In this document: positions 10,464-22,354 of the stretch, in pieces
Numbering within the stretch: the stretch's first letter is position 1
Layout of the letters: each line of letters starts with the position of its first letter
Source: Capronia americana
Taxonomy: Eukaryota; Ascomycota; Eurotiomycetes; Chaetothyriales; Herpotrichiellaceae
DNA length: 64,000 bases
Assembly (NCBI GenBank): GCA_016110215.1
Contig: JADWQD010000009.1
Span: 250,093 to 314,092 of the forward strand
Reading direction: 5' to 3'
Program-made: the position numbers and the translations under genes
The notes under the pieces: generated by a model
Database searches by the model: none
What the model saw: the letters and a program-made list of their open reading frames with translations, nothing else
Told to the model about the DNA's origin: nothing

Positions 10464-11620
10464 CTACTCATCGTCGCCTTCCTCCTCGCCCTCTCCTTCT
10501 TCCTCTCCCTCAGGCTCAGGTCCGAGATCAGCCATCTGCTTAGCTCGAAGTTCTCTGTACTTGTCGGCAGGTCCGGCTGGCTTGGTAACCAAATCGGCGA
10601 TCTGGCCGCGTCCAATCAACGAAGCCACAATACTGGCGCCGACAATGAAGGTGAGGACGAAGCGGTAAACTCCGTACCACGGAGGAGCCCAGCCGCGCGC
10701 GGAAGCTCTTGCATCGTTATAGTACAAGAAGGTAAAGGCGAGAAACTGGGTGATCAAGCCGACCTCGGCTGAGAGAAGCAGAGTAGGCCATGCCACGGCT
10801 GTAGCAATGATACCCATGGAGTATCTGGGGTAGCCCTTGAAACCTCCATAGCCGGCCCATTCAAGTCCCCAGTGGATGGCACCGAGGAATGAGATGATCT
10901 GGAATTTCATTAGCAATAGCTTTTTTCCCCGAACGTTTCCCAGCCAGACGAACCGAAGCACCGTAGCCAAGCTGTATTGGCTCGATAATGTGAAGTAGCG
11001 ACTCGGCCAACTCGCCAGACATGAAAAAGCCCTGGCCGTGGGTTGCCGCATACTGGATGTCGAATGAAAGATAGACGGTGGTAAGAGAAGTCAGGAGGTA
11101 TGGAACAACACCAGCCAGGCCGACGTACATGGCTTCGCGCGGCACGGACGCCAGACTGAACGTCTCTTTAATTGTGTTCTGGATTTCCATCACGTTAGCA
11201 GGTCCCAGCGAAATCACCCATACGCCGTCCACCTACAAAATCGCTTCGAATACCGGCCATCATATCCACCTCTTCATAGTCGGCGGCCTTGCTCTGGACC
11301 TCACCGGTGACTTGTCGAGTTGACGAGTCCGACGACACTTGTTCTGGGATCGGCTGCAAGATCTTCTCTTGGAGAGATTTCTCTGCCTTGCTGATATCGT
11401 AAGCGTGGGCGTTGTGTGCGTAGCGAACAAGGGCTTTCGGCACGGGCTGGACAGCTGCGACAGCAAGGATGCGGGAAACTCGAGCTGGGCGAGCAGAGGT
11501 CTTCAGAGAAGCTCTCAGGGCGTTGTTGAGGACACTCGACCGTGGGGCGGTAGCTTGAACGGAGACAAGGGAACGCGGGATCGAACGGAGAGCGCCGGTG
11601 CGCAGCATTGTAGCTGACAT
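10464..11620 (-). CDS. Mitochondrial inner-membrane protein, DUF3429 (TMEM69-like)
   Basis: Exons 11237-11620, 10954-11178 and 10464-10898 (introns 58 and 55 nt, both with TGCTAA branch sites), 347 residues. The N-terminus is basic and Ser/Ala-rich like a presequence (MLRTGALRSIPRSLVSVQAT). The core blocks are TIKETFSLASVPREAMYVGL, VPYLLTSLTTVYLSFDIQYA, IISFLGAIHWGLEWAGYGG and YFLAF-like helices around LITQFLAFTFLYYND, giving about five membrane segments. This is the conserved DUF3429 layout of fungal and animal mitochondrial proteins, whose biochemical role is not settled. The tail is strongly acidic (Glu/Gly/Asp). The second intron uses an unusual GTTCGT donor. It was chosen because it is phase 0 and restores the family sequence GYGA/S-IISFLGAIHWG. 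Confidence 0.85.
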
Positions 11621-13117
11621 ATTCGCGATGGCTGGTCTGTAGGGCGTGATTGACTACAGGCCGACCAGAGCCAGCTGGACTGGAGCTGCAGAGCGAGTTA
11701 TAAGGAGTGGAGAGGTCCGAAGCGGTGGTCGATTGAAGAGAAGAGTGAGGTCGAAGCTTCGAATTGAGGTACAATTCGCAGTTCCAATGCGGTAAAGTCG
11801 ATTTGTTGATACGCTGTCACGGAAAACACTTGGCGCTACCTGCGCCCTCGCCAGGTGGTAATTGAGAATTCAAAAGACAAGCACGCTCACACCATCCGTC
11901 ATTGGCAGCATAGCTACGAACTCACCCCGACCATGCCGCTCCTCCTCACGACTCCCTCTCATTCTCAACGAGTCTCACCTTCTCGTCCCTGCTCATCCTC
12001 GGCTTTGATTGAAGTCCTATCGACCGAATGCAGTCTATGACAGCTTTTCCAAGCTTGACCAATATTCTACCTTGCTAGCGTCCTTGCCGAAAGACAATGG
12101 ATTCAGCGGTTGACGCATCTACAGGCCCTTGGCGAGGGCGAGGAGGCCTTGTCATGACACCAAGACGTGGAGCTCCTCCCGAACGTCGTGGCTTGGGTAG
12201 GACTTCCTGACGCCAACTCGCCAACTACTGCACAGAAAGCAACAAAAACAGATACTCACGCACCAACCGCGAGCTCGGCTTGGGTGAACGGTTTAATCCA
12301 CCGCCTATTCTGCGTTCAGTCTCGCCAACATGAGGTTTGCGCTTTCGTACTCGGGAGCGTCGGGGAGCAGACTCCGTACTTGTACCCTCTTGAGACTGCG
12401 CTGCGGGCGGGTAGTGCAGGTGACGAAAGACACTGGATTCGGCGGTTGTGAATGGTGGCTTCGTCCACGGTGAGCATGACTTGAGATTGAAGAAGGAGTT
12501 TCGCAGGACCTCGACGGCAGCCTCCACGCCAAAATCATCGAGGTGCTGTTACTCAGACAGAAGGACATATTGAATTTATAGCGGTCCCTGTAGACACCCG
12601 ACTATAGTTACCGAAGGCCTCTGTAAGCAATACAGTATTTAACCGAGGTGCCCACCTGCAGTCATCACACCACCCATCGACCCTCCTTTTCCTTACCACT
12701 CACTCTGCGAGTACTCGTACAGCTCCAATCCAGCTCCACAGGCCGGCCAGTGCCAACGTATAGGCAGTAATGTTGCGCTCTTTCCCTGAGTTTGCATTCA
12801 ATCTTGGTAGAGATTCCTAGGTAGATATCAAAGGAACGCACCAAAAAATTAATGGGTAAGGTTATGTAATGACCCCCAATAACAAGCTCTGAGCGTCTTT
12901 CACGTATCGATTGTGTGGAACAATGATCTATTGAACATTTGTGATTGGTTGTAATACACAAACGAGGCTGAGGTGACCAGCACCGTTCTCGGATAACCTT
13001 CCCAAACAGCGGCCAAGCTGCCGTCGAGCTCCTGCGAACCTCACTTCAAACCTCATGTGATGCTCATCGGCGACACAGGTCACCATTCCAGCTCTCCACT
13101 CTCCCACGGCCGCGACG
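11621..13117. other. 1.5 kb intergenic, no assured gene
   Basis: Minus-strand frames at 12225-12568 look faintly coding but need an intron of 32-36 nt to extend, which is shorter than any other in the window, so no gene is called. The right end is the promoter of the COX6a gene. No tandem repeat was seen. Confidence 0.4.
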
Positions 13118-13683
13118 ATGTCCTTCCAGCGAGTAGGTCTGCGCCTGGCGCAGCAAAACCTCCGTTCCCCTGCCTTCCGACCCGCCTTTCGATCGACCCT
13201 CCAGCGACGACATGCAAGCACTGCCAGCGGTGTCCCGAGCCCGCCGGGCCAAGGAGCAACCAAACTGACCGGAGCTGCTGATAATGCTTTCAACCGAGAA
13301 AGGGCGGCTGTGAAGGCTCATGCTGCTGCCACTAGTGGTAAGGGTCTTAGCTCGGGTGCGAATGACGGCCAAGAAAGACTGACACATTGCAATGCAGACC
13401 TCTGGCGCAAACTATCAATCTAGTACGAGACCCGGAGGAGATACCTTTCAAGTCTAACCCCATACACAGTGTTGTTATTCCTTGCCTTGTCCTCTCAGCC
13501 ATCAACGCCTACAACTTGTGGAACGAGCATTGGGAGCATTGGGAACACATGCCTCCTCTGGAAGAGCGGGTCGAATACCCCTACCAAAACATCCGGACGA
13601 GGAACTTCTGGTTCGGTGACGGTGATAAGACTCTGTTCTGGAATGACAAGGTCAACTATCACAAGAAGGACAAGCAAACTTAA
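13118..13683 (+). CDS. COX13: Cytochrome c oxidase subunit VIa
   Basis: Exons 13118-13337, 13398-13422 (only 25 nt) and 13470-13683, 152 residues. The basic, Ser/Ala-rich N-terminus (MSFQRVGLRLAQQNLRSPAF) is a mitochondrial presequence. The subunit VIa signature is DLWRKLSIYVVIPCLVLSAI, a single inner-membrane helix, followed by LWNEHWEHWEH and the C-terminal intermembrane-space block YPYQNIRTRNFWFGDGDKTL. The tiny middle exon encodes LWRKLSI with split Asp and Tyr codons, and both junctions restore the family sequence exactly. Role: nuclear-encoded regulatory subunit of respiratory complex IV. It is convergent with the APC5 gene 216 bp away. Confidence 0.95.
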
Positions 13684-13899
13684 ACATGACGCCACCAGCG
13701 CGAAGTACAACTTGCTAGATGGATTCTCCAAGCACGAGTTGGTGACGGTGGACCTTAACTGTACATAAGGAATGGAGTGGAAGTGAAGCAGTAGCTCGAC
13801 ATGGCAACGCGCGTCAACACACAGTTTCATTGCTCATACACTTCATGCTGTTAGCCTGTTTGTATTGGTGCAAGGGGACCGCAACGAGTCGAGAATGGG

Positions 13900-16281
13900 T
13901 TACTCCGTCCAATCCGTCTGACCCTTGTACTCCTTGAGCAAGTCCAGATACTGCGTTGCTGTATCGTTCGCCAGCACTAGATCTCCTTCCCAATGCATGA
14001 TCGTTGCCTTCTTCTTCAACATATCCAGCTGGCCCCGCACATCTTCGAGGTGTCTGAACTGGGTACATGCACGGTCAAGGTTCTCCACGGTTCTTCCAAG
14101 GAGTTCCTTCTGCCTTGTGGACTCGTTGGTCTCTAGTCCGGCCAGACCCATGTTGGCGTCTGCGAGCACCGAGTAGGTGCGCGCTGCGAGGCCGCAGTCA
14201 TCGCATTCCAAGACTCGGGGCATGATTGACTCGATCAGGTCCACGGCTGCAGCAAATTCCCGCAAGTCGTTGAGGATCGTGGCGAGAAGACCGATGGATT
14301 CCCACATAGCAGCCAGATGTCGCGCCCTGTATGCAGTTCGTACTGCACGCGTGATCAACGAAAATGCTTTCAGAGACTGCCCACTTTGGATCAATACTCT
14401 GGTTTTGAGGTTGAGCAGTCGCATCTGAAGAGTGATGTCGTTTATCTCCTGGTTCTCGACCGCTGCTCGACCTACTTTCTCAACCTTCTGGAGTGCTTCA
14501 TCCAGCAGGCCTCTGCGCAACATCAACTCGACCTCAAATATGGAGAGAGAGAAACGCAGTTCCACGTCCGGTGAACCTCGGCCTCGTAGCAGTCCAAGCA
14601 AGCGTTCCGCTCCGTCAAAGTTGCCTCGATGCAGCATTCGCCTAACCCTTAATAACCCACCATAGAGGCTGATGTAGTTCTGGAACTTGACTACTCGCAG
14701 CATAGACGGTGGGACATTATTCAACATCTCTTGAGCTTCGTCATACCGTCCACGTTGGACAAGAAGAGAAGCCAGTCTGCAGGTGCACTTCATCACATCC
14801 TCCAAGGACGCTTCTTTGGCATGACATTGCATAAAAATCTGGCTGTACCACCAACCCACGTGATTGAGGCCGACCCGGCCAAAGACCGGTCCCTTCATGA
14901 GTAGTGCCGCTCCAGAGAGACGTTGTGTTGATCGGACAATGTTGAGATGTGATGCTTTTGCAATGTTTTCGAGCACACCTGCAATGCTATCACCGTACTG
15001 GAGGCCAAGCTTCGCCTCGCCCAGATATGTTGTGCTGAGAAGACTCCACATTTCAGCGTCTCTGGCTCTCGCCTTGAGAAAGGCAAGCCCTTCGACCTCG
15101 CTACCAAGGATGCCGCTTTCTCGAATGGCATCCATTTTACCCGGAAAGGATCTCGCGAAATGGTAGACCCAGCTCATACAAAAGTTGAGGCAAGTCGTGT
15201 CCTTGTTCTCTCGAGCAGCAGCAATGGCTTCTTGCATGGCCGGAAGCGCCTCGGCAGGACAGCCAGCGTCCGCTTGCAGGATAGCAAGATTCAGCAATGC
15301 GTATTGGTAAAAGGATCTGTCCTGGGTTTGCATGGCGAAGTCGAAGTATCGGTGAATATTGTCGTATGCAGAGTGGTAGTCGCCAGCTCGCCAGGAGTCG
15401 AGAAAATTCAGATAATGAGCCATCTTAGGGATGGTAGTGCCAGCTCGCGAAATCTGGTGTAGAACCGTCTTCATCCCGTCTGGCAGCCTTCCACCAAGCC
15501 GCTGGAGCTCAGAAGCTTGGAATTCCATCAACTTTTCCACATCGTACATGCTGTACGCCCCGCGTTGCTGTTGTTCCTCTTCCGCTAGTCTGCCATACAT
15601 GATCTGAGTAAGAGCGTGAGACGAGTCGAGGCTCAAGTCAGACAAGTTGGAATCGAGCGCGTTTTCGTCTTCTGCGTAATTCTTCTTCTCGTACGGCTGG
15701 CGGGTGGGAAGCCTGTACGAAACGAAGTCCTGCCATAACATGATACTATCCTGGAATTGCAGCCTTATGTACTCTAGGTAACAGCGACGGATGAAAGAAC
15801 CCAGAGGCGACGTCCCAAGGATCCGGCCATTATTTTGAAAGAATTCCTCCCCGGTCTCGCGCTCAAGTAGGATCTGCTCCCTTGATTTGCTCAGGTGGAT
15901 TGGCAGATTTGCGATGAAGGCCTCAAGCGCATGTGAGCAGTCAATAGCCCATAGTCTCTTGAGCAGCAAGTCATACAGAGTCCTTCCTGACCGGGCCGAT
16001 GGAAGTGATGAAAGTGCCGCTTCGAATGCTGAGATTGGCAAAGCATGCTCAACTTCCAGACCTGACTTGAGTGACGACAGTGGCTTGTGTGATGGTGCGA
16101 TGTGGGAAAGAATGAATGATAGCACGGCGGCCGCTTCTCTCGTTGGAACTAGATCGCCAGCATAGAGGAATGCCACCACCAGCAAAGTGATTTTACCGGG
16201 GGTCAGATACCGGCTCATCTTGGTGAAGGCATTGGTGACTTCATCTGGTATGACTGATTGATAGGACAGCAGTCCAGTCAC
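13900..16281 (-). CDS. APC5: Anaphase-promoting complex subunit 5
   Basis: Intronless, 793 residues. The N-terminal block MSRYLTPGKITLLVVAFLYA is the conserved start of fungal Apc5. It is followed by a region of helical TPR-like repeats: FLDSWRAGDYHSAYDNIHRY, then DRSFYQYALLNLAILQADAG and AMQEAIAAARENKD. The Apc5 family domain with the motif FDFAMQTQDRSFYQYALLNL is present. Apc5 is a scaffold subunit in the platform of the APC/C ubiquitin ligase that drives anaphase and mitotic exit. It shares a 224-bp divergent promoter with ADE1, which contains one ACGCGT at 16336-16341. Length fits fungal Apc5. Assignment is by family resemblance recognised from the sequence. Confidence 0.88.
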   Translation of the reverse strand: MTGLLSYQSVIPDEVTNAFTKMSRYLTPGKITLLVVAFLYAGDLVPTREAAAVLSFILSHIAPSHKPLSSLKSGLEVEHALPISAFEAALSSLPSARSGRTLYDLLLKRLWAIDCSHALEAFIANLPIHLSKSREQILLERETGEEFFQNNGRILGTSPLGSFIRRCYLEYIRLQFQDSIMLWQDFVSYRLPTRQPYEKKNYAEDENALDSNLSDLSLDSSHALTQIMYGRLAEEEQQQRGAYSMYDVEKLMEFQASELQRLGGRLPDGMKTVLHQISRAGTTIPKMAHYLNFLDSWRAGDYHSAYDNIHRYFDFAMQTQDRSFYQYALLNLAILQADAGCPAEALPAMQEAIAAARENKDTTCLNFCMSWVYHFARSFPGKMDAIRESGILGSEVEGLAFLKARARDAEMWSLLSTTYLGEAKLGLQYGDSIAGVLENIAKASHLNIVRSTQRLSGAALLMKGPVFGRVGLNHVGWWYSQIFMQCHAKEASLEDVMKCTCRLASLLVQRGRYDEAQEMLNNVPPSMLRVVKFQNYISLYGGLLRVRRMLHRGNFDGAERLLGLLRGRGSPDVELRFSLSIFEVELMLRRGLLDEALQKVEKVGRAAVENQEINDITLQMRLLNLKTRVLIQSGQSLKAFSLITRAVRTAYRARHLAAMWESIGLLATILNDLREFAAAVDLIESIMPRVLECDDCGLAARTYSVLADANMGLAGLETNESTRQKELLGRTVENLDRACTQFRHLEDVRGQLDMLKKKATIMHWEGDLVLANDTATQYLDLLKEYKGQTDWTE

Positions 16282-16335
16282 GGTGCTTTTTGGTCTGTCT
16301 TGTCAAATTCACACGACATGTAACATTCACAAGAG

Positions 16336-16341
16336 ACGCGT
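16336..16341. promoter_or_regulatory. ACGCGT (MCB-like) site in the APC5/ADE1 shared promoter
   Basis: A palindromic ACGCGT lies 55 bp upstream of the APC5 ATG and 165 bp upstream of the ADE1 ATG, with a GGCGCGTC about 20 bp further on. This is the MBF target core. A single site has weak evidential value because it is expected by chance about once every 4 kb. Confidence 0.35.
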
Positions 16342-16505
16342 TGTCGTGAAGCCGCGCAAGGCGCGTCTGCAGCCTTGTCGCTTGTGATTGGTTGTGAATG
16401 ACGTCGTCTTGGGTTTCCGCGCATGTACTTTTCCATCACTTTTTGTCCTCGAACAATTCGAGTATGTTACCGCTTCGGCAAACAACTTCGCAAGGTCCTT
16501 CTGCA

Positions 16506-17484
16506 ATGGCTCTTGTCAAGTCCAACGTGGGAGATGCGCTGCCGCTCGTGGCCTCGGGCAAAGTGCGCGAACTTTATGCTGTCGACTCCAAATCCCTACT
16601 CTTCGTGGCTACGGATAGAATATCTGCGTTTGATGTGATCATGAAGAACGTAAGCACGCATTTTCCTACGCTCATTCCCACAGCTCACCAACCAGTACCG
16701 CATATAGGGCATTCCACAAAAAGGTGTACTCCTGACCCTCATGACTGCATACTGGTTTCAATACCTCCAGAAAGAAATCCCGAGCCTCAAGACTCATTTC
16801 CTTTCCCTCGATCTGCCATCTTCCCTACCAGATGATGTTGTTACGCAGCTGAAGGGCCGAAGTATGCTTGTGCGCAAGCTCCGGGTATTCCCTCTAGAGG
16901 CCATTGTACGCGGCTACATTACGGGCTCCGCATGGTCGTCGTACAAGAAGACCGGTGAGGTGAATGGCAAGAAGATGCCGGAAGGACTGCAAGAGTCCCA
17001 GGAATTTCCCGAGCCCGTCTACACGCCAAGCACCAAAGCTGAACTTGGTGAGCATGACGAAAACGTGACCACAGAACAAGCTGCGAAGATAGTGGGCGAA
17101 AAGTACGCAAAGCGGATTGAGGAATTGTCGCTGCAAGTCTATAAAGCTGCAAGAGACTATGCAAGAGAGAGAGGCATCATCATCGCCGACACCAAGTTCG
17201 AGTTTGGCCTGGACGAGGAAACGGATGAAGTGGTGCTGATCGATGAAGTCTTGACACCAGACAGCTCGAGGTTCTGGCCCAAGTCCGCATACCAGGTTGG
17301 CCAGAGTCAAACCAGTTTTGACAAACAGGGCTTGCGGGATTGGTTGACACAGAATGGCCTAAAAGGCAAGGAAGGTGTGGAAATGCCGGACGACGTTGTA
17401 GAGGCTACTCGGGCCAAGTACCTGGAAGCTTTCAAGATCTTGACAGGCAGGTCTCTGGAGGAGACATTGCGGGCCATGAATTAG
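16506..17484 (+). CDS. ADE1: SAICAR synthetase (phosphoribosylaminoimidazole-succinocarboxamide synthase)
   Basis: Exons 16506-16649 and 16708-17484 (intron 58 nt, phase 0), 306 residues, the normal size for the fungal monofunctional enzyme. Motifs: SGKVRELYAVD, LLFVATDRISAFDVIMKN, GIPQKGVLL (restored by splicing), FPLEAIVRGYITGSAWSSY, IADTKFEFG and LIDEVLTPDSSRFWP. It catalyses the ATP-dependent joining of aspartate to CAIR in de novo purine synthesis, in the cytosol. In-frame ATGs upstream of 16506 exist but lie ahead of the conserved N-terminus MALVKSNVGDALPLVASGKV, so 16506 is preferred. Convergent with CIA30, 110 bp away. Confidence 0.95.
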
Positions 17485-17594
17485 AGATCGAGCGCAGCAT
17501 TCGCACGAAAGCGATAACAAACGTCTCGAGCGCCTTGGTTGGGGAACATACTGTACAGTTTCTGGCCCTTACGCCTGCGGTATCAAACACGATA

Positions 17595-18644
17595 TCACCG
17601 AAATGCCTTGGTGTCTCCTGTGCCGACTTTGCCAAAGTGCGGCACCCGTTCCCGGAAGCTTTTCTTCTGTTCTGGCATATTCCTCCTCTCTTCAGCCTTC
17701 TGCTCTAGCTTCTCTAGCGTAACTTCGCTGAGTCTTGCACTGCCTTGGTCGCCCTCTTCCCAGCCCGTCCGTCCGTCAACCTGACCCCTCTCATTCAGGT
17801 TCGTAGCCCACATGGCAGCAATTCCAAGCTCAAACGGACCTGGTTGTCTATCAATCAACCCAATCCCGAAGCTCTTCACTTTCTGCCGCAGCATCTCTGA
17901 TTGTGGCTCCGTGACAATTCCATGATTCGTCCGTACAAATTCATGCAGTTTGATCCAAACGGTCTCCCACTGCGCTGGACTGTCCGGCCCCTCCGCACCC
18001 TTGTGGTATTTCGTGTACAACCGATGCTGATGGATGTCGGACTCGACAATCGAGTCCGTCTGTATGTTGACGAAATATTTCCGTCCGTCGCTCTTGACCC
18101 GTAATGCCAGATACATGTAGGAGTCGACATTCCAGAGAAGCTCGCCAAACAGTGTTCGTCCTCGATCGTGATTTCGCCATGCTGCATAGCCCGTCCGCTG
18201 AATGTCTGGTCGATTGGCTGGCAGTTTCGTGGATATATTCCCGCTGAATATAATATGTGAGGGTGTAGGAGGGTTGGTGGATTCGTCGCGAGGCCGTTGC
18301 GTGAGAGTCGCTGTCGAAAAACCCCCGACTGACTGATCCGTCATTGTCTTCAATGTTGTTATCGTTGCAGCATCCGCGAAATCAAATATCGGGTAGGGCG
18401 CAACAGGTAGATGCAAGCCTTCTAGGTTCAAAGCTGTCACACAGAACAAGTCAGCGGTTGCTGCAATCCACAGTCAAGCCCATAACACCTCTTTCCTTCG
18501 GAGTCGCTCGAGCAGATCAAGGCTTTAGTCGAAATTTGAACCACAGTCGCAAGGTCACATACCGAACTTGGTTTGTCTTCCCAATTCCTGCCCTGTCTTC
18601 TTCCAGAAGCCAGGCGCACAGCGCCTGACTGTGGGCAAGAACAT
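17595..18644 (-). CDS. CIA30: Complex I intermediate-associated protein 30 (NDUFAF1 family)
   Basis: Exons 18563-18644 and 17595-18433 (intron 129 nt), 306 residues. Exon 1 gives MFLPTVRRCAPGFWKKTG, and splicing restores KFALNLEGLHLPVAPYPIFDF. The CIA30 domain shows TMTDQSVGGFSTATL, GNISTKLPANRPDIQRTGYA, AWRNHDRGRTLFGELLWNVD, YMYLALRVKSDGRKYFVNIQ, VRTNHGIVTEPQSEMLRQKV and SFGIGLIDRQPGPFELGI. The family acts as an assembly chaperone of the membrane arm of NADH:ubiquinone oxidoreductase in mitochondria. Its presence implies that the organism has respiratory complex I. The C-terminal 50 residues are charged and variable. Confidence 0.92.
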
Positions 18645-20114
18645 GACTGCAATGGTCAATAATGGTAATTGACGCCCTCATCCATGAGAGTACATGTCCA
18701 TAGCTGCGTTGCTCATTGTCTGTCCGATGAATTTGCACAACTCTTGACACGTGCTGATCAAGAACCTACGCTCTTTCATTCGGTTTTCCAAACGTCCAGT
18801 TCCCCAGAGTAATGACGTACTTGTCGCCGCTTTGTGTCGCTGCCAAGGCGAATTCCAAATATCGTTAGCGTAAAATGGGCCGCTCTTCGTGTTCAGAACT
18901 CACTTCCTCCGTCTCTGAGACATCACGCAATGTGGTGCCAGTCTACCATAGCCTCCAGACCATGGGTAATGTCCCACAAGTGCGTACGCCTTCACACAGT
19001 GTCCCAACAACACATCCATCAATGGTAAGATGCTGGCCTGGAGATGCGACCAGCCTCCCTCAGAATGATACCACTGACCTCAACTTGGGCGATAGGGGGT
19101 GTTGCGCACCTCAGACGAGCGGCTCTTCCAGCGCCAGAGCGGGTTGCCTTCAGTGACAAGATGAAAGCATGCAGCAATAATCGTGGAAGTTCGTCTACTC
19201 ACAGTGGCCACCTTTCAAAAGCGCGGGATGTGTTGAGAAGCCTCGCCGGCCACATGAAGAGTCTACAGCAGATCCACGTGATGACCAAGTGACCCCTTTT
19301 CGATACCCGCAGCCGAGGAACGGTACAAGGTACGTTGGCTCCATACAACAACGACTTGTGTGCTTCTTGACCAACGAGAGCAAGTCCATTGTCGTGGACT
19401 GCTCTACGAGACATGCCAATGCAGCCCCCATCGTACTCAAGAGTGGTTGAAGTTGGACATGGGAACGGAACCATCAAGCAATAGACAGGACACTTCTATC
19501 AGTATCGACAGCAGCTGAGGGAGATGATGCCAGATGTGGAGGCCCCCGAAAACAGGTCGCGAAGTTGGGATTCCCAGAACTGTGTTGCCCACCTACGCAG
19601 GCACCCTTGGATCGAGGACTACCGCGGGGGTGAGACAAGCCTTCACAATGGATAACGATGTGAAGTAAGGTCGTTCCGGCCATTGTGCTTGTGCTGAGCT
19701 CAGTGACGATGCCCCGCTTATTCGGTGCAGAAGTGACAAAATGGCCGAGACAGGCTGTTAAAGATAAGTCGAAAGAATGGAAAATGTGTCAGCAGATGGG
19801 AAAGCTGCTGGTGAAGCCGGTGTAAATGCCAAGACCACTTCCATTGAACCCCCCTCTATACGGATTTCTTTCATTCTGAACTGTTACATCTCTCACCTCC
19901 CCCACCGCCTACTTTTACCCCCTTGCTCGTTTGCTGGCTATTGTCATCTTGCTTCAAGAGCTCTCTACTCGGGCTAAACAGAACCGGACTCGTTTGCAAC
20001 AAGCACAGCTTCTGCATTCCTTAAACTCAACACTGGTCTCAGAACCGGCCAGAGCAGACCTGAACACCATCACCAAATCTCAGCAACACCTCAACACGAA
20101 GAAACCGTGATAAA
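18645..20114. other. 1.5 kb intergenic upstream of the RRM gene
   Basis: Only short, mutually overlapping frames on both strands, with no recognisable domain. The final 300 bp are pyrimidine-rich with polypurine interruptions, as in a fungal promoter or 5' UTR of the RRM gene. No repeats or RNA gene seen. Confidence 0.5.
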
Positions 20115-22302
20115 ATGACCTCCCGACTCATTTCTTCAGCCGGCTCTTCTCCTCGGCGTGTGATGCTACCGGCATTGCCTCTCCCTGTCTCGCGATCAGC
20201 CACCGCTACACCCCGCGTCCTCTCGCCGAAGCCTGAGATGAATACCGTGATCGAAGAGCTGCGTGAGATCAAACTTCAAGGAGGCGACGAGAGCGACAAT
20301 GCTGTCCAGATGGCACCAGGTTAGCATTACTCTATTCCCACGTCCTCGTTCCGCCTATAGAATGTCGATGTTGCGCCTTTTCGCGATCTGTTTTCATGAC
20401 ACTGACGGTTCACTTTTGATTCAGATGCTACCAATGCCCATCCTACGTCTACGGGACCGCCAATACCTGTCGTCGTTCTTGCTTCGGGCTCTCCAGTCCA
20501 GAGTGCGAATGGCCTGAATGCTGACGATGTCTTCGGTGCTACGTCTTCCCTTGCCACCACCAGCATCATTGCTCCAATCACCAATACCAACGAACTTGCT
20601 CCCACTGGAACCGCCACCAATGACGCTGCTCCAAACCCAGTCGCCCGCAGAATCTTGAACAATCTCCGTGCCCCTCCAGCTTATCATAGCTTTGCCCCTC
20701 GACCAGACAGAGTCAACCAAATCCCCACGGCAGCCAATGCGCAGGGCATTTTCCCCCCCGACGCGCTCATTTTTGTAGCAAAGTAAGTTTCCAAGCGCCA
20801 GGCAATACAAACCGTATCACTGAACTGTTATTCCAGCTTATCGGTGCGCCGCACCGAAGAGGAACTGGAAATGACCGTCCATATGGCCTTTGATCCCTAC
20901 GGACCGAACCACGTCAAGATACGCCGAGACAAGAACAAGCATCCCTTTGCCTTTGTGCAATACGAGGTACGCCTATGGGAAGATACAGAGTTGGCGGAAC
21001 CCGCTAACCATGCCTACAGACCCCTGAGAACGCCAATGCCGCGGTGTCGGGTGCATACGGGATGGTACTCGATGGTCGCAGAATCCGTATCGAACGCGCG
21101 AAAGCAGACCGTGGGTCAACCATCTGTATTATCTGCGTGGTGGCGACGAGCTAATATTTATCTTAGGAGCCGTCATCCTCAGCAAATTTGATGGGTCAAC
21201 TGTCACTGAAGCCGAAGCACGCAGCATACTGGCAAGATTCGGTCCGTTGGAAGTTGTGGCCCCTACCACTACTGCCAACCGTCATGGTACAGGCACATCC
21301 ACGGCCATCTACGTTCGCTTTGCATACTACCTGGACTGCCGTGATGCTCTGAGAGTGAGTGTGCTTCGCCTGCATGGTTGTCTATTACTCGGTCTAACTG
21401 AAGCATAGCTCTTCGACAACCATAGAAACACCTACCGACTCTTCATCGCACCTAGCCTGGAACCTCGCTTCCGTGTCGGTCCCGATGGCAATTCGGTCGT
21501 CCGTGGCTTCCAGCAGCCACGATCGGCTATCGACCAGAAGTCAATCTACGTTGGGAACCTTCCTGAAGGAACCAACAAGGCTGAGTTGGAGCAGTACTTC
21601 AGTGCGTTTGGCCATGTTCTGAATGTCAACGTCATGCGCAAGATCTATGGTAAGTCCAATTCAATTCGATGGCTTTGTCGACCGTCATCGCTAACGTGTG
21701 TCGCAGACGGTAGCGTTGTGAATAACTTTGGCTTTGTTGAGTTCGCCCACCAACATGAAGCCATTCACGCTGCCGCTGGCGAGCGACATTTCCATGGTGT
21801 TAGACTTCGCGTTGAGGCGAAGGAGTATTCTGCCCGTCATCAAGCCCGTGTGTTGCCGCTTGGCGTCGCCGCCGCCAACGATGCCGCCATCGCCAGCGGT
21901 CGTGCGGCGAACGTCATTGACAGTCACAACGCTCGCTACGGCGATGACGTTCGTCGTCCCTACCGCCACAGTCACCCTGCTGTTGGCGCGTACGACCTCC
22001 AGCATCACATCACCCCACCCGCCACCGTCCCTCACAACAACAACAACATCTACGCAACTCCAATGCAGCAAGCCGTCAGACCTGGCTTTGGAATTGTGAC
22101 TCCTCCATCTCAGCACGGTGTTCAGATGCCATTGAATCAGATGCTCCCAACTGGAATGTTCTCTCCTACTCCCTCCCACCTTGCCGACGCCCAATACGCC
22201 TACCAAGGCCTTCCCTTTGGCGCTGCTCCTACTGGGCCAGCCATCTACCTCCACCAGCCTGTCTCTACCATTCAGGAGACTGGTGAGGAAACCCAGTACT
22301 AG
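20115..22302 (+). CDS. RNA-binding protein with three RRM domains
   Basis: Seven exons: 20115-20319, 20425-20782, 20837-20966, 21020-21110, 21167-21354, 21409-21649 and 21707-22302, 602 residues. RRM1 starts near residue 184 with RNP2 LIFVANL and RNP1 KHPFAFVQYE. RRM2 (AVILSKFDG, then AEARSILARFGPLEVV) starts near 261. RRM3 (SIYVGNLPEG, AELEQYFSAFGHVLNVNVMR, VVNNFGFVEF) starts near 369. The N-terminus is low complexity, and the C-terminal 130 residues are rich in Asn, Gln, Pro and His. The layout fits a cytoplasmic mRNA-binding regulator, but the target and an exact orthologue cannot be named. Directly downstream lie two different tandem arrays. Confidence 0.88.
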
Positions 22303-22354
22303 GGTTGCCAGGGCGTTTGAGGCGTACAAACGGCATCATTTGCACATCGACATC

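Noticed and set aside
12060..12568. Minus-strand gene with an apparent intron ending TTTCTGTGCAG
   Set aside because: The intron would be only 32-36 nt, shorter than any other here, and joining gives an early stop or an unremarkable tail. No family recognised.
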